This document shows positions 5,874 through 13,289 of a DNA stretch of 16,280 nucleotides, piece after piece; within the stretch, counting starts at the first letter, position 1; every line of letters starts with the position of its first letter. Both the position numbers and the translations under genes were made by a program. A model generated the notes under the pieces. The model saw only the letters and a list, made by a program, of their open reading frames with translations, was not told the origin of the DNA and did not search any database. This DNA comes from Neisseriaceae bacterium (GTDB taxonomy: Bacteria > Pseudomonadota > Gammaproteobacteria > Burkholderiales > Neisseriaceae): assembly GCA_017446355.1 (NCBI GenBank), contig JAFSQZ010000083.1, positions 1-16,280 on the forward strand, given 5' to 3'.

Positions 5874-7532
5874 ATGGATATTATCAAACTCATTTTCCAA
5901 CATTATCGCCGAGATTTTTTGCAAATGCTCACGCTAACCCTAATTTCAGGTGGTGTAGCCATTGGTACTTTATCTTATATTAACAATAACTTATTGCGCA
6001 ACAATCAACTCAATCAAGGAGGTATTGTGCAATTTGTTTTACTCGTGGCGATTTATTTTGCCATCGCAACGTTTGCACAAATTCAATTAGCAAAAATCGG
6101 ACAAAACTTTATTTTGGACACCCAAATGCAATTAGTCAAACGCATTATGGACAGCCACGAAACACAAATTCAATTGATTGGTAAACCCAAAATTTTAGCC
6201 AGTTTAGCCAGTGATATTCGTAGCTTATCTTTCGCGTTCACAAGGCTGCCTGAATTAGTGCAAGGCATTTTATTTGTAATAACGTGTAGCTTATATTTGA
6301 TTTGGCTTTCGCCTAAACTTTTTGCCGTTGTTGCCATCATTATGATTTTAATGGTAAGTGGCACACATTTAATCGTTAAACGTCATTTTCAAAGTTTTCG
6401 CCTAATGCGTCATTGCGAAGACGAAATTCAACGCCATTACGAAACCGCTTTAGACGGACATAAAGAACTCACACTCAACCGCTATCGTGCCGAACGTTTT
6501 TACAACGAAGAATTCACCCCCCAAGCTCATCAACGCCGCCTTGCACACGTTCAAGCAGACACTTACCAATCACTTTCAGTAAACTGGGGCAACAGTATGA
6601 TGTTGCTAGCGGTAGGTATCATTTTTTACCTAGCGACTTATCACCACTGGGCAACACTCAGTGATGCCGCCACCATCAGTATGACCGTCTTATTTATGCG
6701 CGGACCACTCACTTCCGCCATCGGTGCATTCCCCGCCATTATGCAAAGCCAAGTGGGTTTACAAGCACTCAAAAATCTTGGTTTAGTTCCTTATTCACCC
6801 ACTTTCCACACACAACAAACGCTGCCTGAAAATTGGCAACAAATTCGTTTAGAAAACGTTACCTACGACTATCCCGAACAAGGTGGACAACGTTTTGCCT
6901 TACAACCCACCAATCTCACCCTAACGCGTGGCGAAACCGTATTCTTAATCGGTGGCAACGGCTCGGGTAAATCCACCTTATCAATGGTCATCAGCGGTTT
7001 ATATGCACCAAGCAGTGGCAAAATCTATTTAGACGACATTGAAATCACCGAAGCCAACCGTGATGCTTATCGTCAACTGTTTGCCAGCGTTTTCACCGAT
7101 TTTCACGTATTTGAACAAATGATGGACGGACAAGGACGCGACATCAGTGAACAAGAAATTCACTATTGGCTACAACAACTACAACTGGACGAAAAAGTCA
7201 AAGTTCAAACCAACCGCATTTTAAACAGCAAACTTTCACAAGGACAACGCAAACGACTAGGTTTATTGCTTGCCGCTTTAGAAAAACGCAGCATTATGAT
7301 ATTAGACGAATGGGCAGCAGACCAGGACCCGCAATTTCGCCGAGCGTTTTATGAACAACTTTTGCCATTATTAAAACAACACGGCTACACTATTTTTGCC
7401 ATCAGTCATGATGACAAATACTTCCACCACGCCGAACGCATTTTATCTATGCAACAAGGACAATTAAGCGAACACAATGCCGAACAAGGCAAAGCCATCG
7501 CCGAAGCACAAAGCAAAAACCAAAGTATTTAA
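5874..7532 (+). CDS. yojI: YojI-type ABC exporter (fused permease and ATPase; cyclic peptide export family)
   Basis: Half-transporter with an N-terminal membrane domain (about six helices, residues 1-310) and a C-terminal ATPase; works as a dimer in the inner membrane. Closely resembles E. coli YojI, which can export microcin J25, and the SyrD/PvdE siderophore and peptide exporters. Motifs: Walker A GGNGSGKST (about 360-368), signature LSQGQRKR (about 453), Walker B IMILDEWAADQDP (about 475) and switch AISHDD (about 510). The membrane domain shares FxRLPELVQGI and DGHKELTLNR with YojI. From 5874 it is 552 aa, matching YojI (547 aa); the longer frame from 5808 starts inside the dut terminator. 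No clear Shine-Dalgarno. No peptide precursor, maturation gene or siderophore gene lies nearby, so the substrate is unknown. Confidence 0.9.
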   Translation: MDIIKLIFQHYRRDFLQMLTLTLISGGVAIGTLSYINNNLLRNNQLNQGGIVQFVLLVAIYFAIATFAQIQLAKIGQNFILDTQMQLVKRIMDSHETQIQLIGKPKILASLASDIRSLSFAFTRLPELVQGILFVITCSLYLIWLSPKLFAVVAIIMILMVSGTHLIVKRHFQSFRLMRHCEDEIQRHYETALDGHKELTLNRYRAERFYNEEFTPQAHQRRLAHVQADTYQSLSVNWGNSMMLLAVGIIFYLATYHHWATLSDAATISMTVLFMRGPLTSAIGAFPAIMQSQVGLQALKNLGLVPYSPTFHTQQTLPENWQQIRLENVTYDYPEQGGQRFALQPTNLTLTRGETVFLIGGNGSGKSTLSMVISGLYAPSSGKIYLDDIEITEANRDAYRQLFASVFTDFHVFEQMMDGQGRDISEQEIHYWLQQLQLDEKVKVQTNRILNSKLSQGQRKRLGLLLAALEKRSIMILDEWAADQDPQFRRAFYEQLLPLLKQHGYTIFAISHDDKYFHHAERILSMQQGQLSEHNAEQGKAIAEAQSKNQSI

Positions 7533-7601
7533 GCTAAAACTTTTGTAAGATACGATTGTTGACTACTCGCCATACTGAACGGTAATGTTTTGATACTTAA
7601 T

Positions 7602-7637
7602 AAAAAACAGCTAAATCAAATGATTCAGCTGTTTTTT
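7602..7637. terminator. Bidirectional terminator between yojI and tRNA-Ser
   Basis: AAAAAACAGCT (7602-7612) pairs with AGCTGTTTTTT (7627-7637), with an inner AATC/GATT stem. T-runs appear on either strand, so it can end both yojI from the left and the tRNA gene from the right. Confidence 0.85.
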
Positions 7638-7649
7638 ATATTCTTGTCT

Positions 7650-7740
<91 letters not shown>

Positions 7741-7758
7741 ACGACTTGAAAGGACGCT

Positions 7759-7786
7759 ATTATACGGATTTTTATTATGTTGGCAA
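7759..7786 (-). promoter_or_regulatory. Promoter of tRNA-Ser
   Basis: On the minus strand TTGCCA (7781-7786), a 16-base spacer and TATAAT (7759-7764), 18 bases before the tRNA 5' end. The bases after the -10 (AGCG) include a GC-rich discriminator, as usual for stringently controlled stable RNA promoters. Confidence 0.8.
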
Positions 7787-7999
7787 GTCTATTTTGAAAA
7801 ATACAGATAAAAAAGTTTAAAAACGTCATTAAAACAAAGAAAATTTAGTTGTTATTGATGACTTACGAAAAACTTTATTTGTTACACTGTGATTTTGAGT
7901 AATGATAAAGATTGTTGAATTGAACTCGGAATAATCGGTTTTATTGATGATTTTACTGACAAGTAAAAAAGAGAAAAATAAAAGATTAGTTAGAAGAAC

Positions 8000-8029
8000 T
8001 TGCCTAATCAAAATAAAATCTACTATAAT
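8000..8029 (+). promoter_or_regulatory. Promoter of the rpsF operon
   Basis: TTGCCT (8000-8005), an 18-base spacer, then TATAAT (8024-8029). Transcription would start near 8036 and give a leader of about 65 bases that contains the hairpin at 8043-8093. The stretch 7787-7999 before it is AT-rich and holds nothing else I recognise. Confidence 0.8.
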
Positions 8030-8042
8030 AGAACGTTTTCAA

Positions 8043-8093
8043 CCTTGCTCTTCGCACATACGCATGGCGAAGAGCTGTTTTTAAACCGTAAGG
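8043..8093 (+). promoter_or_regulatory. rpsF leader hairpin, candidate S6:S18 autoregulatory element
   Basis: A nine-base perfect stem GCTCTTCGC (8047-8055) / GCGAAGAGC (8067-8075) is topped by CAT/ATG. Just below it CCTT (8043-8046) can pair with AAGG (8090-8093), which is the rpsF Shine-Dalgarno. Between the two stems on the 3' side is an unpaired stretch ending ACCG (8085-8088). A CCG-containing bulge between two stems is the published signature of the S6:S18-binding leader motif that represses rpsF operons and imitates the 16S rRNA site. The upper stem is also followed by TGTTTTT, so a transcription attenuator is an alternative reading. Fold made by eye. Confidence 0.6.
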
Positions 8094-8100
8094 AGATAAC

Positions 8101-8475
8101 ATGCGTCATTATGAGATCGTGTTTATCGTTCACCCAGACCAAAGCGAACAAGTGCCTGCAATGGTTGAACGTTACAAAACCGTGATTGTGGAATCTGGCG
8201 GTAAAATTCACCGTTTAGAAGACTGGGGTCGCCGTCAATTGGCTTATCCTATCAATAAAATTCACAAAGCACACTATGTTTTGATGAACGTTGAAGCAAA
8301 TCCTGCTGCAATTGAAGAAATTGAAACTGGTTTCCGTTTCAATGATGCGATTTTGCGTCATTTGACTATCCAAAAGAAAGCTGCTGTTACCGAAGCATCT
8401 CCTATGATGCGCGAAGAAAAGTCTAAAAACTTGTTAAACGGCGAAACAGCCAGCGAAGCTAGCGCAGAAGCCTAA
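8101..8475 (+). CDS. rpsF: 30S ribosomal protein S6
   Basis: Component of the small subunit platform, binding 16S rRNA together with S18. 124 aa; starts MRHYEIVFIVHPDQ and carries the family core WGRRQLAYPINK (residues 42-53) and YVLMNVEA (59-66). The C-terminal tail is Ala/Glu/Ser-rich and probably disordered, as in other S6 proteins. Start fixed by AAGGAG eight bases upstream. First gene of the conserved rpsF-priB-rpsR-rplI operon, and probably under translational control by its own leader, since the Shine-Dalgarno can be sequestered. Confidence 0.98.
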   Translation: MRHYEIVFIVHPDQSEQVPAMVERYKTVIVESGGKIHRLEDWGRRQLAYPINKIHKAHYVLMNVEANPAAIEEIETGFRFNDAILRHLTIQKKAAVTEASPMMREEKSKNLLNGETASEASAEA

Positions 8476-8476
8476 T

Positions 8477-8797
8477 TTGGAAAATTGTTTCCAATTAGTT
8501 GCCACGTTGCATAAGGTTAATACTGTACGTTACACGCCTGCGGGCATTGCGGTATTAGATGTTGTGTTGCAACACAGCAGCCAGCAACAAGAAAATGGTA
8601 CTTTGTGTCAAATTCAATTTGAACTGCCTGCCAAAATCATCGGCGACTCTGCTCTTCTGTGGCAGCACCAAGAGGGTCAAGTGGTACATGTTAGTGGATT
8701 TCTTGCGCAACGTAATAAAAAAAGTCCTTACCCTGTGCTGCGTATTCAAAACATTCAACATATAAAGGTTAACGACAATGGCTCGTCAAACATTTAA
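8477..8797 (+). CDS. priB: Primosomal replication protein N (PriB)
   Basis: Single-stranded-DNA-binding OB-fold dimer that helps PriA reload the replisome at stalled forks. 106 aa. It shares RYTPAGI, VHVSGFLAQ and the C-terminal PVLRIQNIQ with Neisseria PriB. No ATG precedes the conserved region; the TTG at 8477, one base after the rpsF stop, is the most likely start, with AGAAG at 8466-8470 six bases ahead. The 3' end overlaps rpsR by 20 bases, which makes the tail (NDNGSSNI) a few residues longer than in Neisseria gonorrhoeae. A TTG start and tight coupling should keep PriB low relative to the ribosomal proteins around it. Confidence 0.92.
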   Translation: MENCFQLVATLHKVNTVRYTPAGIAVLDVVLQHSSQQQENGTLCQIQFELPAKIIGDSALLWQHQEGQVVHVSGFLAQRNKKSPYPVLRIQNIQHIKVNDNGSSNI

Positions 8798-9008
8798 ACG
8801 TAGAAAATTCTGCCGCTTTACGGCTGAAAAAATCCAAGAAGTGGATTACAAACAAGTTGATTTGCTAAAAGATTTCATCACTGAAACTGGCAAAATCATT
8901 CCTGCTCGTATCACTGGCACAAAAGCACATTATCAACGCCAATTGGCTGTTGCGGTAAAACGTGCGCGCTTTTTGGCTTTGTTGCCATACACCAGCCAAC
9001 ATAAATAA
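8778..9008 (+). CDS. rpsR: 30S ribosomal protein S18
   Basis: Small-subunit protein that forms the S6:S18 heterodimer. 76 aa, basic, beginning MARQTFKRRKFCRFTAE, with the family core DYKQVDLLKDFITETGKIIPARITGT (start of motif near residue 23). Start set by AAAGG (8764-8768) inside the end of priB. Only one cysteine (Cys12) is present, so this is not the four-cysteine zinc form. Third gene of the rpsF operon. Confidence 0.98.
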   Translation: MARQTFKRRKFCRFTAEKIQEVDYKQVDLLKDFITETGKIIPARITGTKAHYQRQLAVAVKRARFLALLPYTSQHK

Positions 9009-9023
9009 TTAGGAGTACATACT

Positions 9024-9476
9024 ATGCAAATTATCTTGTTGGAACGCGTTGCTGGTTTAGGCAATTTGGGTGATGTTGTAACCGTGAAAAATGGTTACGC
9101 ACGCAATTTTTTAATCCCAACTGCAAAAGCAAAACGCGCAACTGAAGCAAATTTAAAAGAATTTGAAGCGCGTCGCGCAGAATTAGAAGCTAAACAAGCT
9201 GCTATTTTGGCTGATGCTAAAGAGCGTCAAGCAAAATTAGAAGGTAAAACCGTTACCATCGCACAAAAAGCAGGTGTAGACGGTCGCTTGTTTGGTTCTG
9301 TAACCAATGCTGACATCGCCGAAGCAGTTAAAGCAACTGGCGTGGAAGTAGCCAAAGCAAATGTTCGTTTGCCAGAAGGTCCATTGAAAGCTGTTGGTGA
9401 ATACGAAGTGGAAATTGCTTTACACGCTGATGCTGTGGCAAAAATCGTGGTTGCTGTGGTTGCAGCAACAGAGTAA
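9024..9476 (+). CDS. rplI: 50S ribosomal protein L9
   Basis: Large-subunit protein bound near the base of the L1 stalk, important for reading-frame maintenance. 150 aa with both lobes: N-terminal MQIILLERVAGLGNLGDVVTV and GYARNFLIP (residues 24-32), a long helical linker rich in Ala, Glu and Lys, and a C-terminal domain containing GRLFGSVTNADIAEAV. AGGAG at 9011-9015 sets the start. Last gene of the operon, followed 13 bases later by a DUS-pair terminator. Confidence 0.98.
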   Translation: MQIILLERVAGLGNLGDVVTVKNGYARNFLIPTAKAKRATEANLKEFEARRAELEAKQAAILADAKERQAKLEGKTVTIAQKAGVDGRLFGSVTNADIAEAVKATGVEVAKANVRLPEGPLKAVGEYEVEIALHADAVAKIVVAVVAATE

Positions 9477-9489
9477 TTGCAACTTGCTC

Positions 9490-9523
9490 AAAAGCTGCCT
9501 GAAAAGTTTCAGGCAGCTTTTTT
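9490..9523 (+). terminator. DUS-pair terminator after rplI
   Basis: AAAAGCTGCCTGAAA (9490-9504) and its exact inverse (9507-9521) are two nose-to-nose DUS copies with a minimal loop, followed by six T in all. This is the classic Neisseriaceae arrangement in which inverted DUS double as an intrinsic terminator. It closes the rpsF-rplI operon. Confidence 0.9.
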
Positions 9524-9539
9524 ATATAGAAAAACATTT

Positions 9540-10208
9540 ATGTTAAAAGCCGTATTATTTGATTTAGATGGAACGCTTGCTGACACGGCACGCGATTTAG
9601 CAGGCGCACTCAATGATTTGTTACGCGCCCATCAGCTGCCTGAAAAAGATGTTGTTGACATTCGTCCTTATGCAGCGCAAGGTGCCAGTGCGTTAATCGC
9701 ATTTGGTTTGCAAATTTCTCCTGAACACCCTGAATTCGCACAGTATAGACAAGCGTATCTTACTCGTTACGAACAACGCCTTGCTCAAGAAACGGTTTTA
9801 TTTGATAACGTAAACACCGTGTTAAATTGGTTGCAACAACAACATATTCTTTGGGGTATTGTTACCAATAAACACGCTTGTTTCACAGATAAACTTCTTC
9901 CTCAACTTCATTTTGCCACGCAGCCTGATATTGTGGTCAGTGGCGATACTTGCTCGCAACCTAAACCTGCGCCTGATTCCTTGCTTTACGCTTGTCAAAA
10001 ACTCAATATCCTGCCTGAAAATTGTCTTTACATTGGTGATGGTGAACGCGACATTCAAGCCAGTAAACAAGCGAAAATGCCCAGTATGTTGGCACTTTGG
10101 GGGTATATTGGTAAAGAGGAACAACCGCAAAACTGGCAAGCAGATTATGTGGCACACGATATGTTAGACGTTTTGCAACAGCTACAAAAAATGGTTTTGA
10201 ATACTTAA
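9540..10208 (+). CDS. mupP: HAD-IA phosphatase, MupP/phosphoglycolate phosphatase type
   Basis: Haloacid-dehalogenase phosphatase, 222 aa. Motif I FDLDGTLADTA (residues 7-17), motif II VTNK, motif III lysine in QPKPAPD and motif IV YIGDGERDIQAS. Proteins like this are often labelled phosphoglycolate phosphatase. However, WGIVTNK followed by a C-terminal GYIGKEEQPQNWQADYV closely resembles Pseudomonas MupP, the N-acetylmuramate 6-phosphate phosphatase of the AmgK-MurU cell-wall recycling route, which Neisseriaceae also use. I favour MupP, without biochemical proof. The ATG at 9540 starts immediately at the fold; the longer frame from 9477 would begin before, and run through, the rplI terminator. 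A DUS is read in frame at 9635-9644. Confidence 0.85.
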   Translation: MLKAVLFDLDGTLADTARDLAGALNDLLRAHQLPEKDVVDIRPYAAQGASALIAFGLQISPEHPEFAQYRQAYLTRYEQRLAQETVLFDNVNTVLNWLQQQHILWGIVTNKHACFTDKLLPQLHFATQPDIVVSGDTCSQPKPAPDSLLYACQKLNILPENCLYIGDGERDIQASKQAKMPSMLALWGYIGKEEQPQNWQADYVAHDMLDVLQQLQKMVLNT

Positions 10209-10243
10209 ATTAGGTACCATCGTTTTGAAATGTTGTTACGAGT

Positions 10244-10258
10244 TTCAGGCAGCCTGAA
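10244..10258. repeat. DUS near-palindrome
   Basis: TTCAGGCAGCCTGAA, joined directly to the left end of family A copy 3, downstream of the HAD phosphatase gene. No T-run follows. Confidence 0.85.
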
Positions 10259-10382
10259 ATACTTGAAAAATTCGTTATTCTGAACTTTTTGTGGGAAAGT
10301 GAATAATCTAATACTTTGTTTGATAAAGATTATTTTTGCATTCAAGTAGCAAGTAACAAATAGTCGTTTTTGCAAGCGTTTA
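10259..10382. repeat. Family A repeat, copy 3 (degenerate)
   Basis: Left part CGTTATTCTGAACTTTTTG...AAAGTGAATAATCT follows the left unit of copy 1; the middle TTTGTTTGATAAAGATT and the right end (TCGTTTTTGCAAGCGTTT, inverse AAACGCTTGCAAAAACGA) also correspond. The ends are eroded compared with copies 1 and 2. In this copy the head is GTTATTC and the tail GAATAATC, which still pair with each other although both differ from copy 1. Confidence 0.6.
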
Positions 10383-10469
10383 AGCCTGAATGGTTTACGC
10401 GTCTTTATTAAAAAATCAATCCTGTTAAAATAAATCGTATTTTATTTTCAGGCAGCGTAAAGGGATTTT

Positions 10470-10994
10470 ATGAACAAAAAGCCTAATCAATTAGCATTAT
10501 TGCCGATTTATTTGTTGCTTTTGGATTTGGCATTTGGCGTAGTGCTCAACATTAAAGAAACCATACTGCCTAATGTGCAAGATATTCCCAAAGATGGTTT
10601 GCCTGTGTCGCCTGAATTTGCATTTGGGTGGCTACAAGTTTTGGTCAATATGGGTATGGTGTTGATTATTTCTTGGAGTATTTTGCGGCTACTTTTTCTT
10701 TATGTTAAGACGAATCAATACTACTTACCTCGTTTTTTGTTTTCAGACAGTGTTGCTGTATTTTTTGTATTGATGTTTAGTCTGCCTGCTTGGTGGCAAT
10801 GGTTTTGGGCGATTCGTTCTTGGCTTTCTGGCAACAATATTATTGATTGGCACAATCCACGTTATCTCATTGTAAGCATTTGCCAAGTTTATTTATTGTG
10901 GCTACCGTTTGCACTTTGGCGAGCGCGAAAACGTGCATTAAAGTCAAAAAACGAAACGCCTTTTCTTTTTTCTACTACTGACGATATTTCTTAA
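10470..10994 (+). CDS. Unknown membrane protein, about four transmembrane helices
   Basis: 174 aa, not recognised. Hydrophobic segments near residues 8-28, 52-77, 90-115 and 132-150, with Trp-rich stretches (PAWWQWFWAIRSW) and a basic then polar C-terminal tail (WRARKRALKSKNE) that should lie in the cytoplasm. No catalytic motif is visible and no signal peptide separate from the first helix. The start is supported by AAAGGGA eight bases before the ATG at 10470; a DUS (10447-10456) sits just ahead of that. A TGTTAAAAT at 10423-10431 is a candidate extended -10. The AEC transporter begins 27 bases after the stop, with a DUS palindrome in the gap, so the two may be co-transcribed. Confidence 0.8.
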   Translation: MNKKPNQLALLPIYLLLLDLAFGVVLNIKETILPNVQDIPKDGLPVSPEFAFGWLQVLVNMGMVLIISWSILRLLFLYVKTNQYYLPRFLFSDSVAVFFVLMFSLPAWWQWFWAIRSWLSGNNIIDWHNPRYLIVSICQVYLLWLPFALWRARKRALKSKNETPFLFSTTDDIS

Positions 10995-10998
10995 TCTG

Positions 10999-11013
10999 TT
11001 CAGGCAGCCTGAA
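10999..11013. repeat. DUS near-palindrome
   Basis: TTCAGGCAGCCTGAA fills half of the 27-base gap between the unknown membrane protein and the AEC transporter. No T-run. Confidence 0.85.
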
Positions 11014-11021
11014 TCATTATT

Positions 11022-11948
11022 ATGCTTAATGTTTTAAATATTATTGCACCTGTTTTTATACTCACATTGTTGGGGTATTTAAGCATACGTTTTACTTGGT
11101 TAACGCGCGAACAAATCAACGGTATTGGTCAATTTGTTATCAAAATTGGCTTGCCTGCGATGACGTTTCACGCACTCACTGTTCGCAGATTCAACGAAAG
11201 CATTCAACCCAATTATCTTTTTGCTTACGCCACAGCCTGCCTGATTGGTTTTTCTTTGGCGTATTTTATGGCTAAAAAATTGGGCAAAACCTCTGCTTTT
11301 GCCGCACTTTCAGGCTTGGCATTTGCAATGGTGAACACGGCTTTTGTGGGTATTCCGATTTTAACAATGGTTATTGGTAGTGAAAAAGCTGGGGCTTTTT
11401 TTGCGATGAACGTTTTGGTGGAAATGGTATTGGCTGTGCCGCTGACCTTGATTTTGTTGGAATTTGCGAAAAATCAACAGCCTAATTTCAAACAAACCTT
11501 AAAAACCATTGGACTGAATTTTGTGCGTAACAATATGATGTTGGGAATGTTTTTAGGCATTATTTGCTCTTTGCTTAATCTGCCCATTCCCAAATTCGTT
11601 CATACCTGCACCAGTTTACTTACTCAAGCTGCTTCGCCACTGGCATTATTTGTTATCGGTGCGAGTTTGTACGGTTTAGCCTTGCGCGGTAAATACAACA
11701 AACTCTTTTGGCTCGTTGGCATTCGCGCCGTGATTTTTATTGCTTTGGTTACAGGCTGCCTGATGATAGCAGGTGTTGAACGCGAAATGTTATTCAGTGG
11801 CATTTTATTAAGCGCAATGCCTTTGCCCACGATTTACGCATTACTTGGACGACAAAATGGCTACGAAACCGAAACCGCTGCCATTACATTGGCATCAACC
11901 TTGTTTTCAATCATACCCATTACCATTATTTTGTTTTTGTGGATATGA
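11022..11948 (+). CDS. AEC-family transporter (auxin efflux carrier superfamily)
   Basis: Inner-membrane secondary transporter of 308 aa, the usual size for the AEC family, with about ten hydrophobic helices in two five-helix halves. The N-terminal part (IIAPVFILTLLGYLS) and the mid-protein ASPLALFVIGASLYG segment (near residue 206) are typical, as is the final SAMPLPTIYALLG followed by TLASTLFSIIPITI. Known bacterial members carry malonate or malate, but most have no known substrate and the neighbours here give no hint. No Shine-Dalgarno stands out before the ATG, the region being occupied by a DUS palindrome. The 167 bases downstream (11949-12115) hold a single DUS (12057-12066) and no clear terminator. 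Confidence 0.9.
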   Translation: MLNVLNIIAPVFILTLLGYLSIRFTWLTREQINGIGQFVIKIGLPAMTFHALTVRRFNESIQPNYLFAYATACLIGFSLAYFMAKKLGKTSAFAALSGLAFAMVNTAFVGIPILTMVIGSEKAGAFFAMNVLVEMVLAVPLTLILLEFAKNQQPNFKQTLKTIGLNFVRNNMMLGMFLGIICSLLNLPIPKFVHTCTSLLTQAASPLALFVIGASLYGLALRGKYNKLFWLVGIRAVIFIALVTGCLMIAGVEREMLFSGILLSAMPLPTIYALLGRQNGYETETAAITLASTLFSIIPITIILFLWI

Positions 11949-12115
11949 AACGAAAACAAGAAAAATTAGATGGGAAAACAAAAACCTTTATCAAAAGTGT
12001 TAATAATGAATAAAACGTATGATGGATAAAGAACCATTAAAATAAGATAAACATTTTTCAGGCAGCGAATGCGCCACTTGTTGATTTCAACCGAATAAGC
12101 ATTAAGGTGTGATAA

Positions 12116-12331
12116 ATGAACGAAATAAATGAGCGACTGACCGAATTGGAGATTCGTTTAGCCCTACAAGATGAACTGTTGGCAGCCCTGAATGATACCG
12201 TTGCCAAACAGTCGCAAATGCTGGACTTGCAACAAGCGCAACTGCGTTTGCTTTATAGTAAAATACAAAACCATACTGCCCAAGACGACAAGCCATATAG
12301 TTTGGCAGAAGAAGTGCCACCACATTATTAA
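12116..12331 (+). CDS. slyX: SlyX family protein
   Basis: 71-aa soluble protein that is almost entirely coiled coil (ERLTELEIRLALQDELLAALN, then QMLDLQQAQLRLLYSKI) and ends in PPHY, the characteristic C-terminus of SlyX. Its cellular role is unknown. Start supported by AAGG eight bases before the ATG. It lies 50 bases before coaD on the same strand; the gap contains an inverted repeat built on a DUS. Confidence 0.93.
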   Translation: MNEINERLTELEIRLALQDELLAALNDTVAKQSQMLDLQQAQLRLLYSKIQNHTAQDDKPYSLAEEVPPHY

Positions 12332-12333
12332 CC

Positions 12334-12358
12334 AAGTTTTCAGGCAGCCTGAAAACTT
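12334..12358. repeat. Extended DUS palindrome, possible weak terminator
   Basis: AAGTTTTCAGGC-A-GCCTGAAAACTT: twelve-base arms around a single base, the longest DUS palindrome in the window. It starts three bases after the slyX stop. It could act as a terminator or transcript-end protector, but it lacks a T-run on the plus strand. Confidence 0.7.
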
Positions 12359-12381
12359 AACCTTAACACAGTGAAAACACA

Positions 12382-12945
12382 ATGAAACAACATACCTGTC
12401 CTTTTGATGACCCAAAATACATACATTTAAAGAAAACGACGCAATCTAATAGTCGTTGCGCCGTTTATGCAGGCAGCTTTGATCCGCCGACAAATGGTCA
12501 TCTATGGATGATTTTAGAAGCGCAACAATTATTTGATAAATTGATTGTTGCCATCGGTGTTAATCCTGATAAAAAAACCACATACAGCGTTGATGAGCGT
12601 CGTGCGATGCTCAAAGCGATTACTCAAGATTTGCCCAATGTAGAAGTTGCCGATTTTGAAAATGATTTTTTGGTGAATAATGCCAACCAAATTGGTGCGA
12701 AATTTATCGTTCGTGGCATTCGTTCTAGCGCGGATTATGAGTACGAGCGTGCGGTGCGCCACATCAATGCAGATTTACAGCCAAGCATTCAAACTGTTTT
12801 TCTGATGCCACCACGTGAAATCTCTGAAATTTCTTCTACTATGGTAAAAGGTTTAATCGGTCCACAAGGCTGGAAAGATGTGATTAAACGCTATGTTCCA
12901 CACGCAGTTTATGAAAAAATTCTTGCTGATAATGTGGATAAATAA
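12382..12945 (+). CDS. coaD: Pantetheine-phosphate adenylyltransferase
   Basis: Transfers AMP from ATP to 4'-phosphopantetheine, giving dephospho-CoA, the penultimate step of coenzyme A synthesis. Nucleotidyltransferase fold: GSFDPPTNGH (residues 31-40, the HxGH-class ATP site), NPDKKTTYSVDER (61-73), RGIRSSADYEYE (111-122) and ISEISSTMVK (147-156). GSFDPPT and VFLMPPREI match the Neisseria form rather than the E. coli form. The protein is 187 aa because about 25 residues (MKQHTCPFDDPKYIHL and on) precede the fold; no ATG, GTG or TTG lies in frame between this ATG and the first strand, so the extension appears real. The Shine-Dalgarno is weak. Confidence 0.95.
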   Translation: MKQHTCPFDDPKYIHLKKTTQSNSRCAVYAGSFDPPTNGHLWMILEAQQLFDKLIVAIGVNPDKKTTYSVDERRAMLKAITQDLPNVEVADFENDFLVNNANQIGAKFIVRGIRSSADYEYERAVRHINADLQPSIQTVFLMPPREISEISSTMVKGLIGPQGWKDVIKRYVPHAVYEKILADNVDK

Positions 12946-12964
12946 TGGGTAGAAACCAGCAAAA

Positions 12965-13065
12965 CCCAATTTTGTGATGACTCGTTATTTTGAATAATGG
13001 TGAAAACAAATGGATATTCTTCACTTTTCTATGGAATGTTCAAAATAACGAGTTTTTACAAGTGT
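12965..13065. repeat. Family A repeat, copy 4 (divergent)
   Basis: Perfect 14-base inverted arms CTCGTTATTTTGAA (12981-12994) and its inverse (13039-13052). The right unit, read inversely, continues into GAAAAGTGAAGAAT, as in copies 1 and 2; the outer TTTTTACAAGTGTTT recalls the family end. The DUS at 13066-13080 abuts it. It lies between convergent genes (coaD and the minus-strand gene). Confidence 0.55.
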
Positions 13066-13080
13066 TTCAGGCAGCCTGAA
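13066..13080. repeat. DUS near-palindrome
   Basis: TTCAGGCAGCCTGAA, between family A copy 4 and family B pair 1 in the convergent gap after coaD. Confidence 0.85.
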
Positions 13081-13090
13081 ATTTAAATGG

Positions 13091-13210
13091 TGTTATTGCG
13101 AACCGTGATTCATCACGGTGTGGCAATTTCCTTATTGTTTAGATTGATTAGTATGTTCTTCGTAGTTAGGAGATTACCACGCCTTAACTTTGTTAAGGCT
13201 CGTAATGACG
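13091..13210. repeat. Family B paired-hairpin repeat, pair 1
   Basis: Two opposed units. Left unit TGTTATTGCG...GTGGCAATTTCC contains a perfect stem ACCGTGAT/ATCACGGT (13102-13119). Right unit, read inversely, is CGTCATTACGAG...GTGGTAATCTCC with a perfect stem GCCTTAAC/GTTAAGGC (13181-13199). A 37-base spacer lies between. In the right unit the usual ATTGC/GCAAT pair is ATTAC/GTAAT, so both sides changed together. Located 3' of the minus-strand gene at 13290. Confidence 0.75.
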
Positions 13211-13289
13211 GTATCTTTTTTGTTGAGCCTAAACTTTTGCTTATTGATTTACTTTGCAAATCAATTATTTTAGTCTGATGACTAAAATT

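Noticed and set aside
5874..7532. Microcin, lasso-peptide or siderophore cluster around the YojI-like exporter.
   Set aside because: Flanking genes are dut and tRNA-Ser; no precursor peptide, maturation enzyme or NRPS is visible, so an export role in a cluster is not supported.
13087..13278. A 63-codon plus-strand frame in the gap after coaD.
   Set aside because: It is produced by family B pair 1 and its hairpins; no Shine-Dalgarno and no sensible protein.
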